DNA of 41,147 bases from Magnetococcales bacterium (GTDB lineage: Bacteria > Pseudomonadota > Magnetococcia > Magnetococcales > JADFYX01): contig JADFZU010000015.1 of the NCBI GenBank assembly GCA_015232365.1, positions 1-41,147 of the forward strand, written 5' to 3'. How positions within the stretch are numbered: the first letter of the stretch is position 1; every line of letters begins with the position of its first letter. A model generated the notes under the pieces. It was not told the origin of the DNA, searched no databases, and worked only from the letters and a program-made list of their open reading frames with translations. The translations under genes were made by a program, and so were the position numbers. Below, piece after piece: positions 1 to 8,470 of the stretch.

Positions 1-1
1 G

Positions 2-2017
2 ATAGCCATCACTTTTTTTATCAGCCTTGGAGTTGGTCTTGTCGTTGCTCTTATCTATTGGGTAGGAGCAGTAGTATTTTTCCGCTACCAAGGATGGATG
101 TTGCCCCTTATAGCACCATCGCTTGGGATTGCTACTGGATTTGTCCTGACAAGCCTGTTTACAGGTGATGAAGAGCGGCGGTTGAAAAAACTGGCTCTTG
201 AGGAGGCCAAGATGAAATCGGAATTTCTGGCCAACATGAGCCATGAAATTCGCACGCCAATGAACGCTGTAATCGGTATGACCCAACTGGTTTTAGAGAC
301 CGAGCTGCAAGCTCCCCAACGCAAACATTTAAGTACTGTACTCTCATCAGCCAAAGCCCTGCTCAGCCTGCTCAATGATATCCTCGACCACTCAAAGATA
401 GCTGGCGGCCATATGAGCTTGGAGCAGATCGTCTTTGATCTGCGTCAGCTTTTGGAGGAGACTTTAGAGACTCTTATGATCCAGGCAACAAACAAGGGGC
501 TTTACCTGGAACTGGATGTTCCCCGGGAACTGCCCTACTGTTTTACCGGCGACCCTACCCGCTTACGTCAGGTGGTAGTCAACCTTGTCGGCAACGCCCT
601 GAAATTTACCGAAAGAGGCGGAGTCACCCTGTTTGTAAAGGCGGAAGAACCGGGTATGTTGCGTTTTGGCGTGCAGGATACCGGAATCGGAATACCGGCT
701 GACCGTCTGGATGCAATTTTTGAGAGTTTTACCCAGGCCGATGGCTCTACCAGCCGTAAACATGGTGGAACCGGTCTTGGTACAACCATATCCAAACAGA
801 TTGTCGAGATGATGTCGGGAAAAATCTGGGTAGAGAGTGCGGTTGGCAAAGGGAGCACTTTTTTATTCGTAGTGCAGCTTCCGGAGGCAGAAGGAGTTAG
901 AGACTGCCGCACCGAACATAGTGCACCCACAGCCGTAGCAGGTCAAAGCCGGGCCTTTCGGATTATTCTTGCTGAGGATGTGCAGGAGAACATCACCTTG
1001 GCGACTATCCGCTTGGAGCAGCGTGGTCACACAATTATTGTTGCCAAAAATGGCCTGGAAGCAGTAGCAGCCTGGGAGAAAGAGTCGGCTCATCTAATTT
1101 TGATGGATGTAAACATGCCGGAAATGGATGGATTTTCAGCAACCAAAGCCATTCGCAAACGGGAGCAGGAGATGGGGATCAAAGAGCCAATACCAATCAT
1201 CGCCATGACCGCCGCTGCCATGAAAGGCGACCGTGAAGAGTGTCTTGCTGCCGGCATGGATGACTATGTTACCAAACCTATAGATTTTGATCTTCTCTTT
1301 GCAGTTATGGCAAAAACTGTTCCTGCTGATGTTGGAGATGAGATATCCCTTAAAGATCCGCCCCCCGATCCGACCCCGGCCAGCGATGAGTCAGAAGATC
1401 TTCCCGGCATCGATTTCAACCGTGGTCTAGCAACCTGGGGTGATGCTGATATTTACCAAAAATCTTTGATACAGTTTGCCCAAAAACACCAAACAGATGC
1501 AGAACAGATCCGAGCACTGTTGGCAGATGGAGATAAAACGGCTGCCAAAGCCATCACCCACGCATTAAAAGGTGTAGCATCCAATCTGGCTGCTACTGCT
1601 CTGGCAGAGGCGGCTAAAAATCTGGACACCGCCTTGCGTGATGGTGAAAGCAATCTAGATGGGTTGATCGCCGAGGTGCAAAGCACATTTATGGAGGTAG
1701 AAACCTCAGTAAAGAGCTTGCAGCCGGATCAAGAAAAACCAGCAGAGCATACAGGATCTGCTGTCTCAACCAAGGAGGCCCCTGACTCTATAGCAGACCC
1801 GGCAGCTATTGCTGCTACTCTAAAACAGCTTGCCGACCTGCTTAACTCTGGCGATAGTATCGGTGCAGAGAAGTTTTTATTTGCTGCTGAAAAAAGCCTG
1901 GTTGACACTATTTACGCAGCAGATTTGCAAATTGTTGCTGAAAAAATGGACGAATTCGACTTTGATTCGGCAAGAGAGATCGTTATAAAAATAGCTGAAG
2001 CCTTAGATAAAACATAA
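2..2017 (+). CDS. Hybrid sensor histidine kinase, CHASE2-type, 5'-truncated by window edge
   Basis: The reading frame is open from base 2, so the ATG at 98 is not the real start and the N-terminus lies outside the window. The visible 671 residues begin with about 50 hydrophobic residues forming two or three membrane helices, like the end of a CHASE2 sensor module. HisKA follows ([10 protein letters not shown], His81 of the fragment), then HATPase_c (N box [10 protein letters not shown] boxes DTGIGIP and GGTGLG), a receiver domain ([11 protein letters not shown], phospho-acceptor Asp369) and an Hpt domain (THALKG, His520). A C-terminal helical stretch of about 70 residues contains EFDFDSA and recurs in two other signalling proteins of this window. 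All relay residues are present, so a complete phosphorelay is expected. It ends at a strong bidirectional terminator. Family assignment is secure; the CHASE2 assignment rests on the membrane segment only. Confidence 0.93.
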   Translation: MAITFFISLGVGLVVALIYWVGAVVFFRYQGWMLPLIAPSLGIATGFVLTSLFTGDEERRLKKLALEEAKMKSEFLANMSHEIRTPMNAVIGMTQLVLETELQAPQRKHLSTVLSSAKALLSLLNDILDHSKIAGGHMSLEQIVFDLRQLLEETLETLMIQATNKGLYLELDVPRELPYCFTGDPTRLRQVVVNLVGNALKFTERGGVTLFVKAEEPGMLRFGVQDTGIGIPADRLDAIFESFTQADGSTSRKHGGTGLGTTISKQIVEMMSGKIWVESAVGKGSTFLFVVQLPEAEGVRDCRTEHSAPTAVAGQSRAFRIILAEDVQENITLATIRLEQRGHTIIVAKNGLEAVAAWEKESAHLILMDVNMPEMDGFSATKAIRKREQEMGIKEPIPIIAMTAAAMKGDREECLAAGMDDYVTKPIDFDLLFAVMAKTVPADVGDEISLKDPPPDPTPASDESEDLPGIDFNRGLATWGDADIYQKSLIQFAQKHQTDAEQIRALLADGDKTAAKAITHALKGVASNLAATALAEAAKNLDTALRDGESNLDGLIAEVQSTFMEVETSVKSLQPDQEKPAEHTGSAVSTKEAPDSIADPAAIAATLKQLADLLNSGDSIGAEKFLFAAEKSLVDTIYAADLQIVAEKMDEFDFDSAREIVIKIAEALDKT

Positions 2018-2051
2018 AAAAACCTCCCCAATATTCTTGGGGAGGTTTTTT
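2017..2051. terminator. Bidirectional intrinsic terminator
   Basis: A perfect 15-bp inverted repeat (AAAAAACCTCCCCAA at 2017-2031, its complement at 2037-2051) with a 5-nt loop and a T6 run on either strand. It sits between convergent genes and can end transcription from both sides. Confidence 0.93.
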
Positions 2052-2078
2052 CTTCAAATACGCTAACAGAAGCTGTAA

Positions 2079-2804
2079 TTACATAGTCCGTAGCATAGCC
2101 AAGGTTTGAGCTGTACAGCCTTTTTCGTTCATCCATGCAGCCTGCATCTGTAGGCTGCTCAGTGATCTTGGGATCAAATGCAGGGTAATAGAGCTTGTAG
2201 TTCCGTCCAGATCAACATTGTAGATTGAACCGTCTCGGAGAGGCATGTTGCTGGCTGGGGCAATTTTATCTGAACCTGCAACCCACTCTGTGTAGCCCTT
2301 CCAGTTAGAGTTAACCATGCTTATCTTGATAATCGATGTTTTATCATGGTCAGGCCGCCAAAACATTGCTGGCTGTGATTCTGGTGAACAGTAGTTGCCA
2401 GAACGGGTGACATCGATAACCCACGGATGGGGAACCCAGCCCTGTTTATCAGCTACTTTTATTGATTTTGTAGTATCACGCATAACTCCCAATGCACTGG
2501 TACTATGCTGATTAAGCTTCATCATTCCATTGAGAGCAGCCGAAAGCCTACCCTCGTCACCAGCCTTTTGAGCTGATGGTACCTGAGCATAAGGGCCAGC
2601 AAGATTTAAAATCGTGCCGTTGGCAGTCACCAAAGTGACCTTCTGTCCGTCGCCAAGTTTTAGGACTTTGGATCCATCGATACTCTGCCCTGGAGCTAGA
2701 TTTAACCCGGTGGATGAAAAAACGACAAGGTCTGCAGCAAATGTCGGTGCACTAACCAACATAGCTGCCGCTAAACCCATACCAACCAAAAACTTGCTGT
2801 ACAT
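2079..2804 (-). CDS. Secreted hypothetical protein
   Basis: A 241-residue protein of unknown function. The ATG at 2804 is preferred over the upstream TTG because a GGGGG Shine-Dalgarno-like run lies 7 nt before it and translation then begins directly with a signal peptide (MYSKFLVGMGLAAAMLVSA, cleavage near TFA-ADL). The mature N-terminal part is Gly/Thr-rich and probably beta-stranded (about 60 residues of the LKLGDGQKVTLVT type, somewhat like the FecR/SH3-like folds of periplasmic proteins). The rest contains two Cys residues near the middle (NYCSPES) and end (EKGCTAQ) that could pair. It is a monocistronic leftward unit convergent with the CHASE2 kinase. A 10-bp-spaced direct repeat lies about 95 bp upstream of the start and is nearly identical to one upstream of the PhnD-type gene. 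I do not recognise the family. Confidence 0.8.
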   Translation of the reverse strand: MYSKFLVGMGLAAAMLVSAPTFAADLVVFSSTGLNLAPGQSIDGSKVLKLGDGQKVTLVTANGTILNLAGPYAQVPSAQKAGDEGRLSAALNGMMKLNQHSTSALGVMRDTTKSIKVADKQGWVPHPWVIDVTRSGNYCSPESQPAMFWRPDHDKTSIIKISMVNSNWKGYTEWVAGSDKIAPASNMPLRDGSIYNVDLDGTTSSITLHLIPRSLSSLQMQAAWMNEKGCTAQTLAMLRTM

Positions 2805-3177
2805 AACCACTACCCCCAACTTAAGTTAAAGTTATCAATATGTATTTGTATCTAGGTGATAGCTTGCAAAGCCAATGCCATAGCAATTTTTTACTTTTAT
2901 TACAACACGTTACAAAACGCCACCTACCGCAACATCTTGGAAATAGACAATGTTCTGTAAAAAAATCAGTCACAAAAAGCTATAATTTAAATTAAAACTT
3001 AATCTTTTCAGCATGATATGTAGCATGTTAAAAATTTATACACACATATGAATATCGTAAAATTTTATTAACAAGCACTCTGCTTTCAATTTTTTGCAAC
3101 TCCAATTATCTTATATGTTATGCTACAGTAGTGTCTTGGCCTTTACAATCTATTTGACAACAAACCACGGTCAGCCC
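2805..3177. other. AT-rich divergent intergenic region
   Basis: This 373-bp gap separates the leftward secreted-protein gene from the rightward DUF4347/caspase gene and must hold promoters for both. It is strongly AT-rich. It contains the TTACAA direct repeat at 2900-2915 and a short repeat AGCATG-N6-AGCATG near 3011. For the leftward gene, a TTGGCT/GATACA pair with 17-bp spacing is a possible promoter. No convincing gene is present; in-frame alternative starts of the rightward gene (TTG 3094, ATG 3115) fall inside it. Confidence 0.6.
2900..2915 (-). promoter_or_regulatory. Candidate operator, direct repeat TTGTAA-N4-TTGTAA
   Basis: The sequence TTACAACACGTTACAA differs at one base from TTACAACACCTTACAA at 27311-27326. 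Both lie upstream of leftward genes encoding exported proteins. The half-sites repeat at 10-bp spacing, as for a regulator binding one face of the helix. Function is inferred from position and similarity only. Confidence 0.4.
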
Positions 3178-6100
3178 ATGCAGATTAAACGCATGATTAT
3201 AAACATAAAAGATATAGATAGCACCACTAACATTACCGAAACGAAAGCAGCCACCCCGTGGTGCGGAGTGCTGTTGCAGCCCCATCTGCTGGCCTTGGAA
3301 CCACGTTTAATGTTTGATGCCGCGGCGGGGGCAGAGATAGTTGCGTCATCAGTAGATGCAACCCCTGACGAGATAACAGCACAACTACAACCCTATCTGA
3401 CACCACCGGCAACCTTGCAAGCGGCCCAACCCCTGCAAGAAACATCTCAGCTAGAGGTAAATAACGATATATTTTTAAACGAAACCGATCTACTGCTAGC
3501 ACAACTATCCCAACCAGAGTTGCGAGAGATCGTTTTTATCGACTCCAGCGTCGATGATATTAACGCCCTTATTCAAGGTATCGCTCCAAACCAGCAGGTC
3601 GTTCTATTGGATGGCGATCGGGACGGAATTGAACAGATAGGCAGGTTTTTATCTGAATATGGTGATTTTGATGCCATCCATATCGTCTCCCATGGTGGTT
3701 CCGGACAGGTGACGCTCGGCAACTCGGTGCTGTCCAATGATTCCATACCAGAATACAGCACGACACTAAAGAGTTGGGGCCAAGCCCTGACAGTTGATGG
3801 TGATATACTATTTTATGGTTGTGATGTTGCATCTGGAGAGAGCGGAGCCAGTTTTGTCTCCCAACTGGCAACATTGACTGGTGCTGATATTGCGGCCTCG
3901 ATTGATGTTACCGGAGCTTTGGCAAAAGGTGGTGATTGGGATCTGGAAATTAAAAGCGGAACTGTTGAGGCCGAAGCAGCATTTGATGGGACCACTCAGA
4001 GAGACTATGCTTTTTTACTCGCTTCTGACCCGGCTATCTCTATTGACAACACCAGTCTGGCTTATACCCAAAGCGCTACAGCAACCCAGGTTGATTCAGC
4101 AGGAACCCTAACTGATGCTGATGGTGACAGTAGCTGGAATAGTGGAGGTTTTGGCAAACTGGTAATTCAAATTACAGGAAACTTTGAAGCTAAAGACCAA
4201 CTCTCAATAACAGACAATGTGGTAACCTCAACCACAGGCACAATTAACACCGATGGCACCAATCTGCGAGATGATACAGTCATATTTGGCACTCTCAGTG
4301 CTAGCGAAGGAACCGTCACTGGCAACACAGCACTGACTATCACTTTCAATGCCAATGCGACAAACGACCGGGTTCAGGATGCACTGCAAGCGATCCACTT
4401 CTATACCAGCTCTTCAACTGCCAATGACCGCACTGTCACCTTTACCGCTGAAGACAAAACAAATAGAACCGCGAGCGACACCAGAACCATAACAGTAACA
4501 AGTAGCGGCATTCCGTCAGTATCATCTGTTACCTCAACCACTACTGACGGCTCCTATACCACCGGAGATGCAATAAATGTCACCGTAACCTTTGATGAGC
4601 CGGTAACCGTTACCGGAACACCGCAGATCACCATGGAGACCGGAACCACCGACCGGGTTGTGGATTATGTCAGCGGCAGTGGCACTAGCGCTTTGGTCTT
4701 CACCTACACTGTACAGGCCAGCGATACCAGCAGCGACCTGGACTATGCATCAACTTCGGCCCTGGCTCTCAACGGTGGAACAATAAAAGATGCAACTGGG
4801 AATTCTGCCACTCTAACCCTGGCATCTCCTGGTGCTGCCAACTCTCTGGGCAACGCTAGTGCCATTGTAGTTGATACAACGCCAACCGTAACTTTGAGTA
4901 TTGATAACAGCAACATTGCCGAAGCTGGCGGCACTGCCACTGTAACCGCCACCCTGTCAGGCATATCATCTTCTGCTGTTACGGTAAACCTGGCCTATTC
5001 CGGCACAGCCACCAGCACTACGGACTACACCACCAGTGCTACATCTATAACCATTGCAGCAGGATCTACCACTGGAACTGCCACAATAACTGGAGTAGAT
5101 GAAACTACAGATGATGATAACGAAACCATTATTATTGACATCTCCAGTGTCACCAATGCTACCGAAAGTGGGACACAGCAGGTTACGGCTACCATTACCG
5201 ATGATGATAGTTCGGTAGTTGTTGCTACCGTTACTGAAACTGTTGTAACAACGGTAGAAACTACTGAGAATATTGAAACCGTTGAAACCGTTGAAACCGT
5301 TGAAAAAACTGAAACTATCGAAACTGTAGAGGCCATCGAGACCATCAAAACTGTTGAGACAGCTCAACAAGCTTCTGATACCAGTCAGTCGGGAAAAGCG
5401 GTAGCTAACACTGACAAGACCACATCGAAGGCTGAAATTCTCAAGGCGATAAAGGATGGTAATCTTGACCCGGAGGCTAAACGTGAAAATTTGCTCGCTC
5501 TCACCAAGCTACAGAAAGAGGCTAATACCCTGCTTTATGGCAATGCACTCAAAGAGTTGGAAAAACTAGGTAACGCTTTTCAAACTGCTGATAACAACAC
5601 CATTACAAAAACTCCTGAGTGGTTTCCGGAACTGACAAGCAAAAACATAGCAATTCTCATCGGGATTGACCAATACAGCCTGCCTATGAGCAACCTTAAC
5701 ACCCCAATCAACGATATATCAGCTATTTCTGAACAGTTAAGCAATAGAGGCTTTCAGACCATTTCACTACCCAATGCCACCCAAAAAGAGATAATTCAAG
5801 CTTTTCACGCTCTGGCTGCCAAAACCACTGAAAACCATAATCTGATCATCTACTACGCCGGACACGGCTACCAGAACGACAAAACCGGTACCGGCTACTG
5901 GCTACCAAGTGATGCCATGGCCAACTCGGCTAACAAGTGGCTTTCCACCAGAGATCTCTCTGACTTTTTAGCCGGAATTCCAGCCAACCATACCATGCTG
6001 ATATCCGATAGCTGTTTTTCCGGATCACTGACCAAGGAGTACACCTTCACAGCCGATAGCGACGGCCTATCCACGAAGGAGATAGAAGAGCGACGTTCAG

Positions 6101-6342
6101 TAATGGTGCTCTCTTCAGGTGGTGAAGAACCGGTTATGGACGGCGGGGGCGACGGCCACTCGGTATTTGCCAGAAATCTCATCTCTACCCTACAAGATAC
6201 CACCTCTGAGAAAACCGGCTTTGAGATGTTTATCAATGTCCGAAAAGAGGTGGTTAAAGAGTCCCCGCAAATCCCGCAATATGGAGCAATGATCTCTGCT
6301 GGACATGAAAAAGGCGGGGATTTTATCTTCAAAGCTCGGTAG
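3178..6342 (+). CDS. LEPR-motif DUF4347 surface protein with C-terminal caspase-like domain
   Basis: With the ATG at 3178 the protein has 1054 residues; ATG 3115 and TTG 3094 are alternatives and none has a clear Shine-Dalgarno. Order of parts: an N-terminal motif LEPRLMFDAAAGAE (from residue 40) typical of large proteobacterial surface proteins; DUF4347 (about 115-280) with IHIVSHGG (His172) and LFYGCDVASG (Cys215); cadherin-like and 'GDAINVTVTFDEPV'-type beta-sandwich repeats (about 285-585); a Calx-beta-like domain (about 590-680); a Glu-Thr-Val-rich low-complexity linker; a short helical stretch; and a peptidase C14/caspase-like domain (about 835-1054) with YYAGHGY (His896) and DSCFSG (Cys946), the expected dyad. 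It is probably exported and surface-bound. It ends directly with the caspase-like domain, with no RTX or type I signal visible. A TolC-like gene follows after 126 bp. Domain calls are strong; secretion and substrate are inference. Confidence 0.88.
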   Translation: MQIKRMIINIKDIDSTTNITETKAATPWCGVLLQPHLLALEPRLMFDAAAGAEIVASSVDATPDEITAQLQPYLTPPATLQAAQPLQETSQLEVNNDIFLNETDLLLAQLSQPELREIVFIDSSVDDINALIQGIAPNQQVVLLDGDRDGIEQIGRFLSEYGDFDAIHIVSHGGSGQVTLGNSVLSNDSIPEYSTTLKSWGQALTVDGDILFYGCDVASGESGASFVSQLATLTGADIAASIDVTGALAKGGDWDLEIKSGTVEAEAAFDGTTQRDYAFLLASDPAISIDNTSLAYTQSATATQVDSAGTLTDADGDSSWNSGGFGKLVIQITGNFEAKDQLSITDNVVTSTTGTINTDGTNLRDDTVIFGTLSASEGTVTGNTALTITFNANATNDRVQDALQAIHFYTSSSTANDRTVTFTAEDKTNRTASDTRTITVTSSGIPSVSSVTSTTTDGSYTTGDAINVTVTFDEPVTVTGTPQITMETGTTDRVVDYVSGSGTSALVFTYTVQASDTSSDLDYASTSALALNGGTIKDATGNSATLTLASPGAANSLGNASAIVVDTTPTVTLSIDNSNIAEAGGTATVTATLSGISSSAVTVNLAYSGTATSTTDYTTSATSITIAAGSTTGTATITGVDETTDDDNETIIIDISSVTNATESGTQQVTATITDDDSSVVVATVTETVVTTVETTENIETVETVETVEKTETIETVEAIETIKTVETAQQASDTSQSGKAVANTDKTTSKAEILKAIKDGNLDPEAKRENLLALTKLQKEANTLLYGNALKELEKLGNAFQTADNNTITKTPEWFPELTSKNIAILIGIDQYSLPMSNLNTPINDISAISEQLSNRGFQTISLPNATQKEIIQAFHALAAKTTENHNLIIYYAGHGYQNDKTGTGYWLPSDAMANSANKWLSTRDLSDFLAGIPANHTMLISDSCFSGSLTKEYTFTADSDGLSTKEIEERRSVMVLSSGGEEPVMDGGGDGHSVFARNLISTLQDTTSEKTGFEMFINVRKEVVKESPQIPQYGAMISAGHEKGGDFIFKAR
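5229..5368 (+). repeat. Degenerate GAAACCGTT-type coding repeat (Glu-Thr-Val linker)
   Basis: About 140 bp inside the DUF4347/caspase gene consist of near-tandem 9-bp units (GTTGAAACC three times at 5281-5303 and diverged copies around them). They encode a low-complexity ETV/ETI-rich linker between the Calx-beta-like domain and the caspase-like part. Such tracts can change length by slippage in 9-bp steps without frameshift. Confidence 0.75.
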
Positions 6343-6468
6343 CTCTGCACAGACTACCACACGGCCGAAACCACTCTGGTCCAGCTTTTGCTTAGACAAC
6401 ATAGCATACTAAACACCGCAAGTGCTTGAATTTCATTAACTTTAGCGTATTGACAGCAAGATTGGTGT

Positions 6469-8355
6469 ATGTCCTGGATTCCTCTACATAGGCATCTAAA
6501 AAAGTTTGAAAAATTTTATAAAAAACCGTTACTAAAACAGGAAATAAATTCAACACTATTTTTTTGTACAGGCAGGTATGGCAAAATTTTAGCAATTCTC
6601 ACCTTCTGTATTGTGGTCACCGGTTGTGCTGTAAAACAAAAAACACTGACACCTGAGCAGCGTCTGCAACGTATGACTACCGACCTTATTAGTATTGTTT
6701 CTGCACAAAAACCAATAGAAGGCAAAGTTAGTTTGCAGCGGGCATTGGCAAGAACCCTACTCTATAATCTGGACCGCCGACATAAAGATATGGATCTTAT
6801 GCTTGCCCAAGGTCTCTCCAATGTTACCAACTACAAAATGCTGCCCCGGCTTACATTGAGCGGAGACTCCTACTACCATAGCCAACTGACCACAGCCACC
6901 GAGGACAGAACCCAAGACTCCGCCTCCCTTGGCATGGCCTGGAACGTTCTTGATTTTGGCGTCAGCTATCTCCACGCCCGGCAGAAAGTCAATAAAATTT
7001 TTATCGCAGAAGAGCGTCGCCGCAAAGCAGCCCATGCCATTGTCAAAGAGGTTAGAGAGACCTTCTGGAGGGCAGTAGCAGCACAAAGACTTAAAGAGGC
7101 CATGGTCCCTCTACAGATCAAAGTCAAGCTTGCATTGAAACGGGCAAGAGAGGCTGAAGAACAACGTATACAGCCTCCCATGAAAGTTTTGGATTTTCAA
7201 AAAGGGCTGTTGAAAACCCTGGAGCAGATCCAAAATCAGTGGCGAGACCTGGCAACAGCCAAAATAAAACTGGCCGGATTGATGAACGTCCCACTTGACC
7301 GGGAGATTACTCTGGATACCCCGGAGAAGGTAAAATCTATTGATGAGCATAAACTCCACTCCCTGCAACTCTTGGAGAGTTATGCCCTACTCCACCGCCC
7401 TGAACTACGGGAACGTGATTATCAAAAGCGGATCAAAGCTGACGAAACCAAAAAAGCTATTCTGCGGATGCTGCCGGGAGTAGAGTTTAACATCTCTGGC
7501 GAATATGATAGTGATAGCACCTACATAAATGATGTCTGGTCAGAGTCGGGAGTTAAGCTGGTATGGAACCTTCTCAACCTGATCTCAGCACCGGAAAAAA
7601 TCGCCCTGGCTAAAACCAAAGAGGAGAAAGAGCACCTACAACGTTTAGCCATGAACATGACTGTTCTAACCCAGGTTCATGTCTCATTCCGGCAGTTTGA
7701 TGAGGTCAAGGCAATCTATGAAACCACGGAGGCGTTGAGCGAAGTAAACGACCGTCTCTACCAACATGCCGAAGCTAGTAAAAAAGCAGCGGTAATGAGT
7801 GAAATGGAGTTGATCCGCCGTGATGCAGATAGAATAATTTTTCAGGCCAAAAAGGATTTAGCCTATGCAAAACTACAGAACGCCATTGGCGACCTTCTAG
7901 TCTCCATGGGTATTGATATCCTGCCGGAAGATATGGATAGTATGGATCAAGAGACTCTGGAGAGCCGAATAGCTCAAAGTCTTACAGAGTGGAATATGGA
8001 GGCTATTTTCAGTAAGTTTGATGTTGGAGGTAATAATACTTTGATAAAGAGCCGGGGATCGGCGGCTATGGAAGGAGTTGCTACACCAGAGTGGATAGTT
8101 GAAGAAGCCGACTCAGATTGGCAGAAAATAGATAAAACAAACCAACCTGACAAACAGGGCATTAAAAATGAGCAGCTACCGCCACTCAAAGTTGAACCAG
8201 CCAAAGGTAATGGTGATGATGAAGAGGAGATACCACCGTTAGAGTTTATGCTGGAAGAGCTTACCAAAGAACTTAAAACGGATACCAAGATAGACCAGGA
8301 CTTTAGACAACAACCCTTGATTCGTCAGTTGTTCGCACTTGGTGCAGCCTATTGA
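6469..8355 (+). CDS. TolC-family outer-membrane efflux lipoprotein
   Basis: A 628-residue protein of the OEP/TolC type. ATG 6469 is the only usable in-frame start before the lipobox VTGC (Cys53), which gives an unusually long n-region before the hydrophobic stretch ILAILTFCIVV. The body (about 70-490) has the long amphipathic helices of TolC-like proteins, including the WNVLDFGVSY and WNLLNL segments at equivalent points of the two internal halves. The C-terminal 130 residues are an acidic Pro/Glu-rich extension with a PEWIVEE motif. It is a clear paralog of the AMIN-bearing protein at 21575-23707 (shared KMLP, NVLD, RKAAH, ALLHRPEL-type segments) but lacks AMIN. It follows the DUF4347/caspase gene by 126 bp and is probably co-transcribed. 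Role inferred: outer-membrane channel for an exporter. Confidence 0.88.
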   Translation: MSWIPLHRHLKKFEKFYKKPLLKQEINSTLFFCTGRYGKILAILTFCIVVTGCAVKQKTLTPEQRLQRMTTDLISIVSAQKPIEGKVSLQRALARTLLYNLDRRHKDMDLMLAQGLSNVTNYKMLPRLTLSGDSYYHSQLTTATEDRTQDSASLGMAWNVLDFGVSYLHARQKVNKIFIAEERRRKAAHAIVKEVRETFWRAVAAQRLKEAMVPLQIKVKLALKRAREAEEQRIQPPMKVLDFQKGLLKTLEQIQNQWRDLATAKIKLAGLMNVPLDREITLDTPEKVKSIDEHKLHSLQLLESYALLHRPELRERDYQKRIKADETKKAILRMLPGVEFNISGEYDSDSTYINDVWSESGVKLVWNLLNLISAPEKIALAKTKEEKEHLQRLAMNMTVLTQVHVSFRQFDEVKAIYETTEALSEVNDRLYQHAEASKKAAVMSEMELIRRDADRIIFQAKKDLAYAKLQNAIGDLLVSMGIDILPEDMDSMDQETLESRIAQSLTEWNMEAIFSKFDVGGNNTLIKSRGSAAMEGVATPEWIVEEADSDWQKIDKTNQPDKQGIKNEQLPPLKVEPAKGNGDDEEEIPPLEFMLEELTKELKTDTKIDQDFRQQPLIRQLFALGAAY

Positions 8356-8450
8356 TTTATATTTTGATAAGTCAATAGGTTATGCCAGGCGAGTACCTCT
8401 AACTGCCGTTTCTAGGTTAATAAACGCACAACTGCCAAATCTAGGATAAC
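8348..8450. repeat. Partial palindromic element with duplicated right end
   Basis: It lies between convergent genes. A perfect 8-bp stem CCTATTGA/TCAATAGG (8348-8355, 8372-8379) overlaps the stop codon of the TolC-like gene. It is followed by two copies of the element's right terminus, AACTGCCGTTTCTAGGTTAA (8401-8420) and CAACTGCCAAATCTAGGATA (8429-8448). The stretch from 8372 aligns with the right third of the ~174-bp element at 18310-18482 (CAATAGGTTAtGcCAGG ... TCTAGG). The left two thirds are missing. Confidence 0.7.
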
Positions 8451-8470
8451 GAAACATGATTTTCGAGTAG

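Noticed and set aside
5275..5310. Possible CRISPR-like array (regular short repeats)
   Set aside because: The units are 9-bp, have no spacers and are in frame within a coding region.
4966..5370. Long antisense frames under the DUF4347/caspase gene
   Set aside because: They are low-complexity Ser/Val or Gly/Asn-rich shadows created by the sense-strand repeats.
6451..6468. TTGACA near 6451 as a promoter for the TolC-like gene
   Set aside because: It lies only about 15 bp before the ATG, too close for a -35 element.
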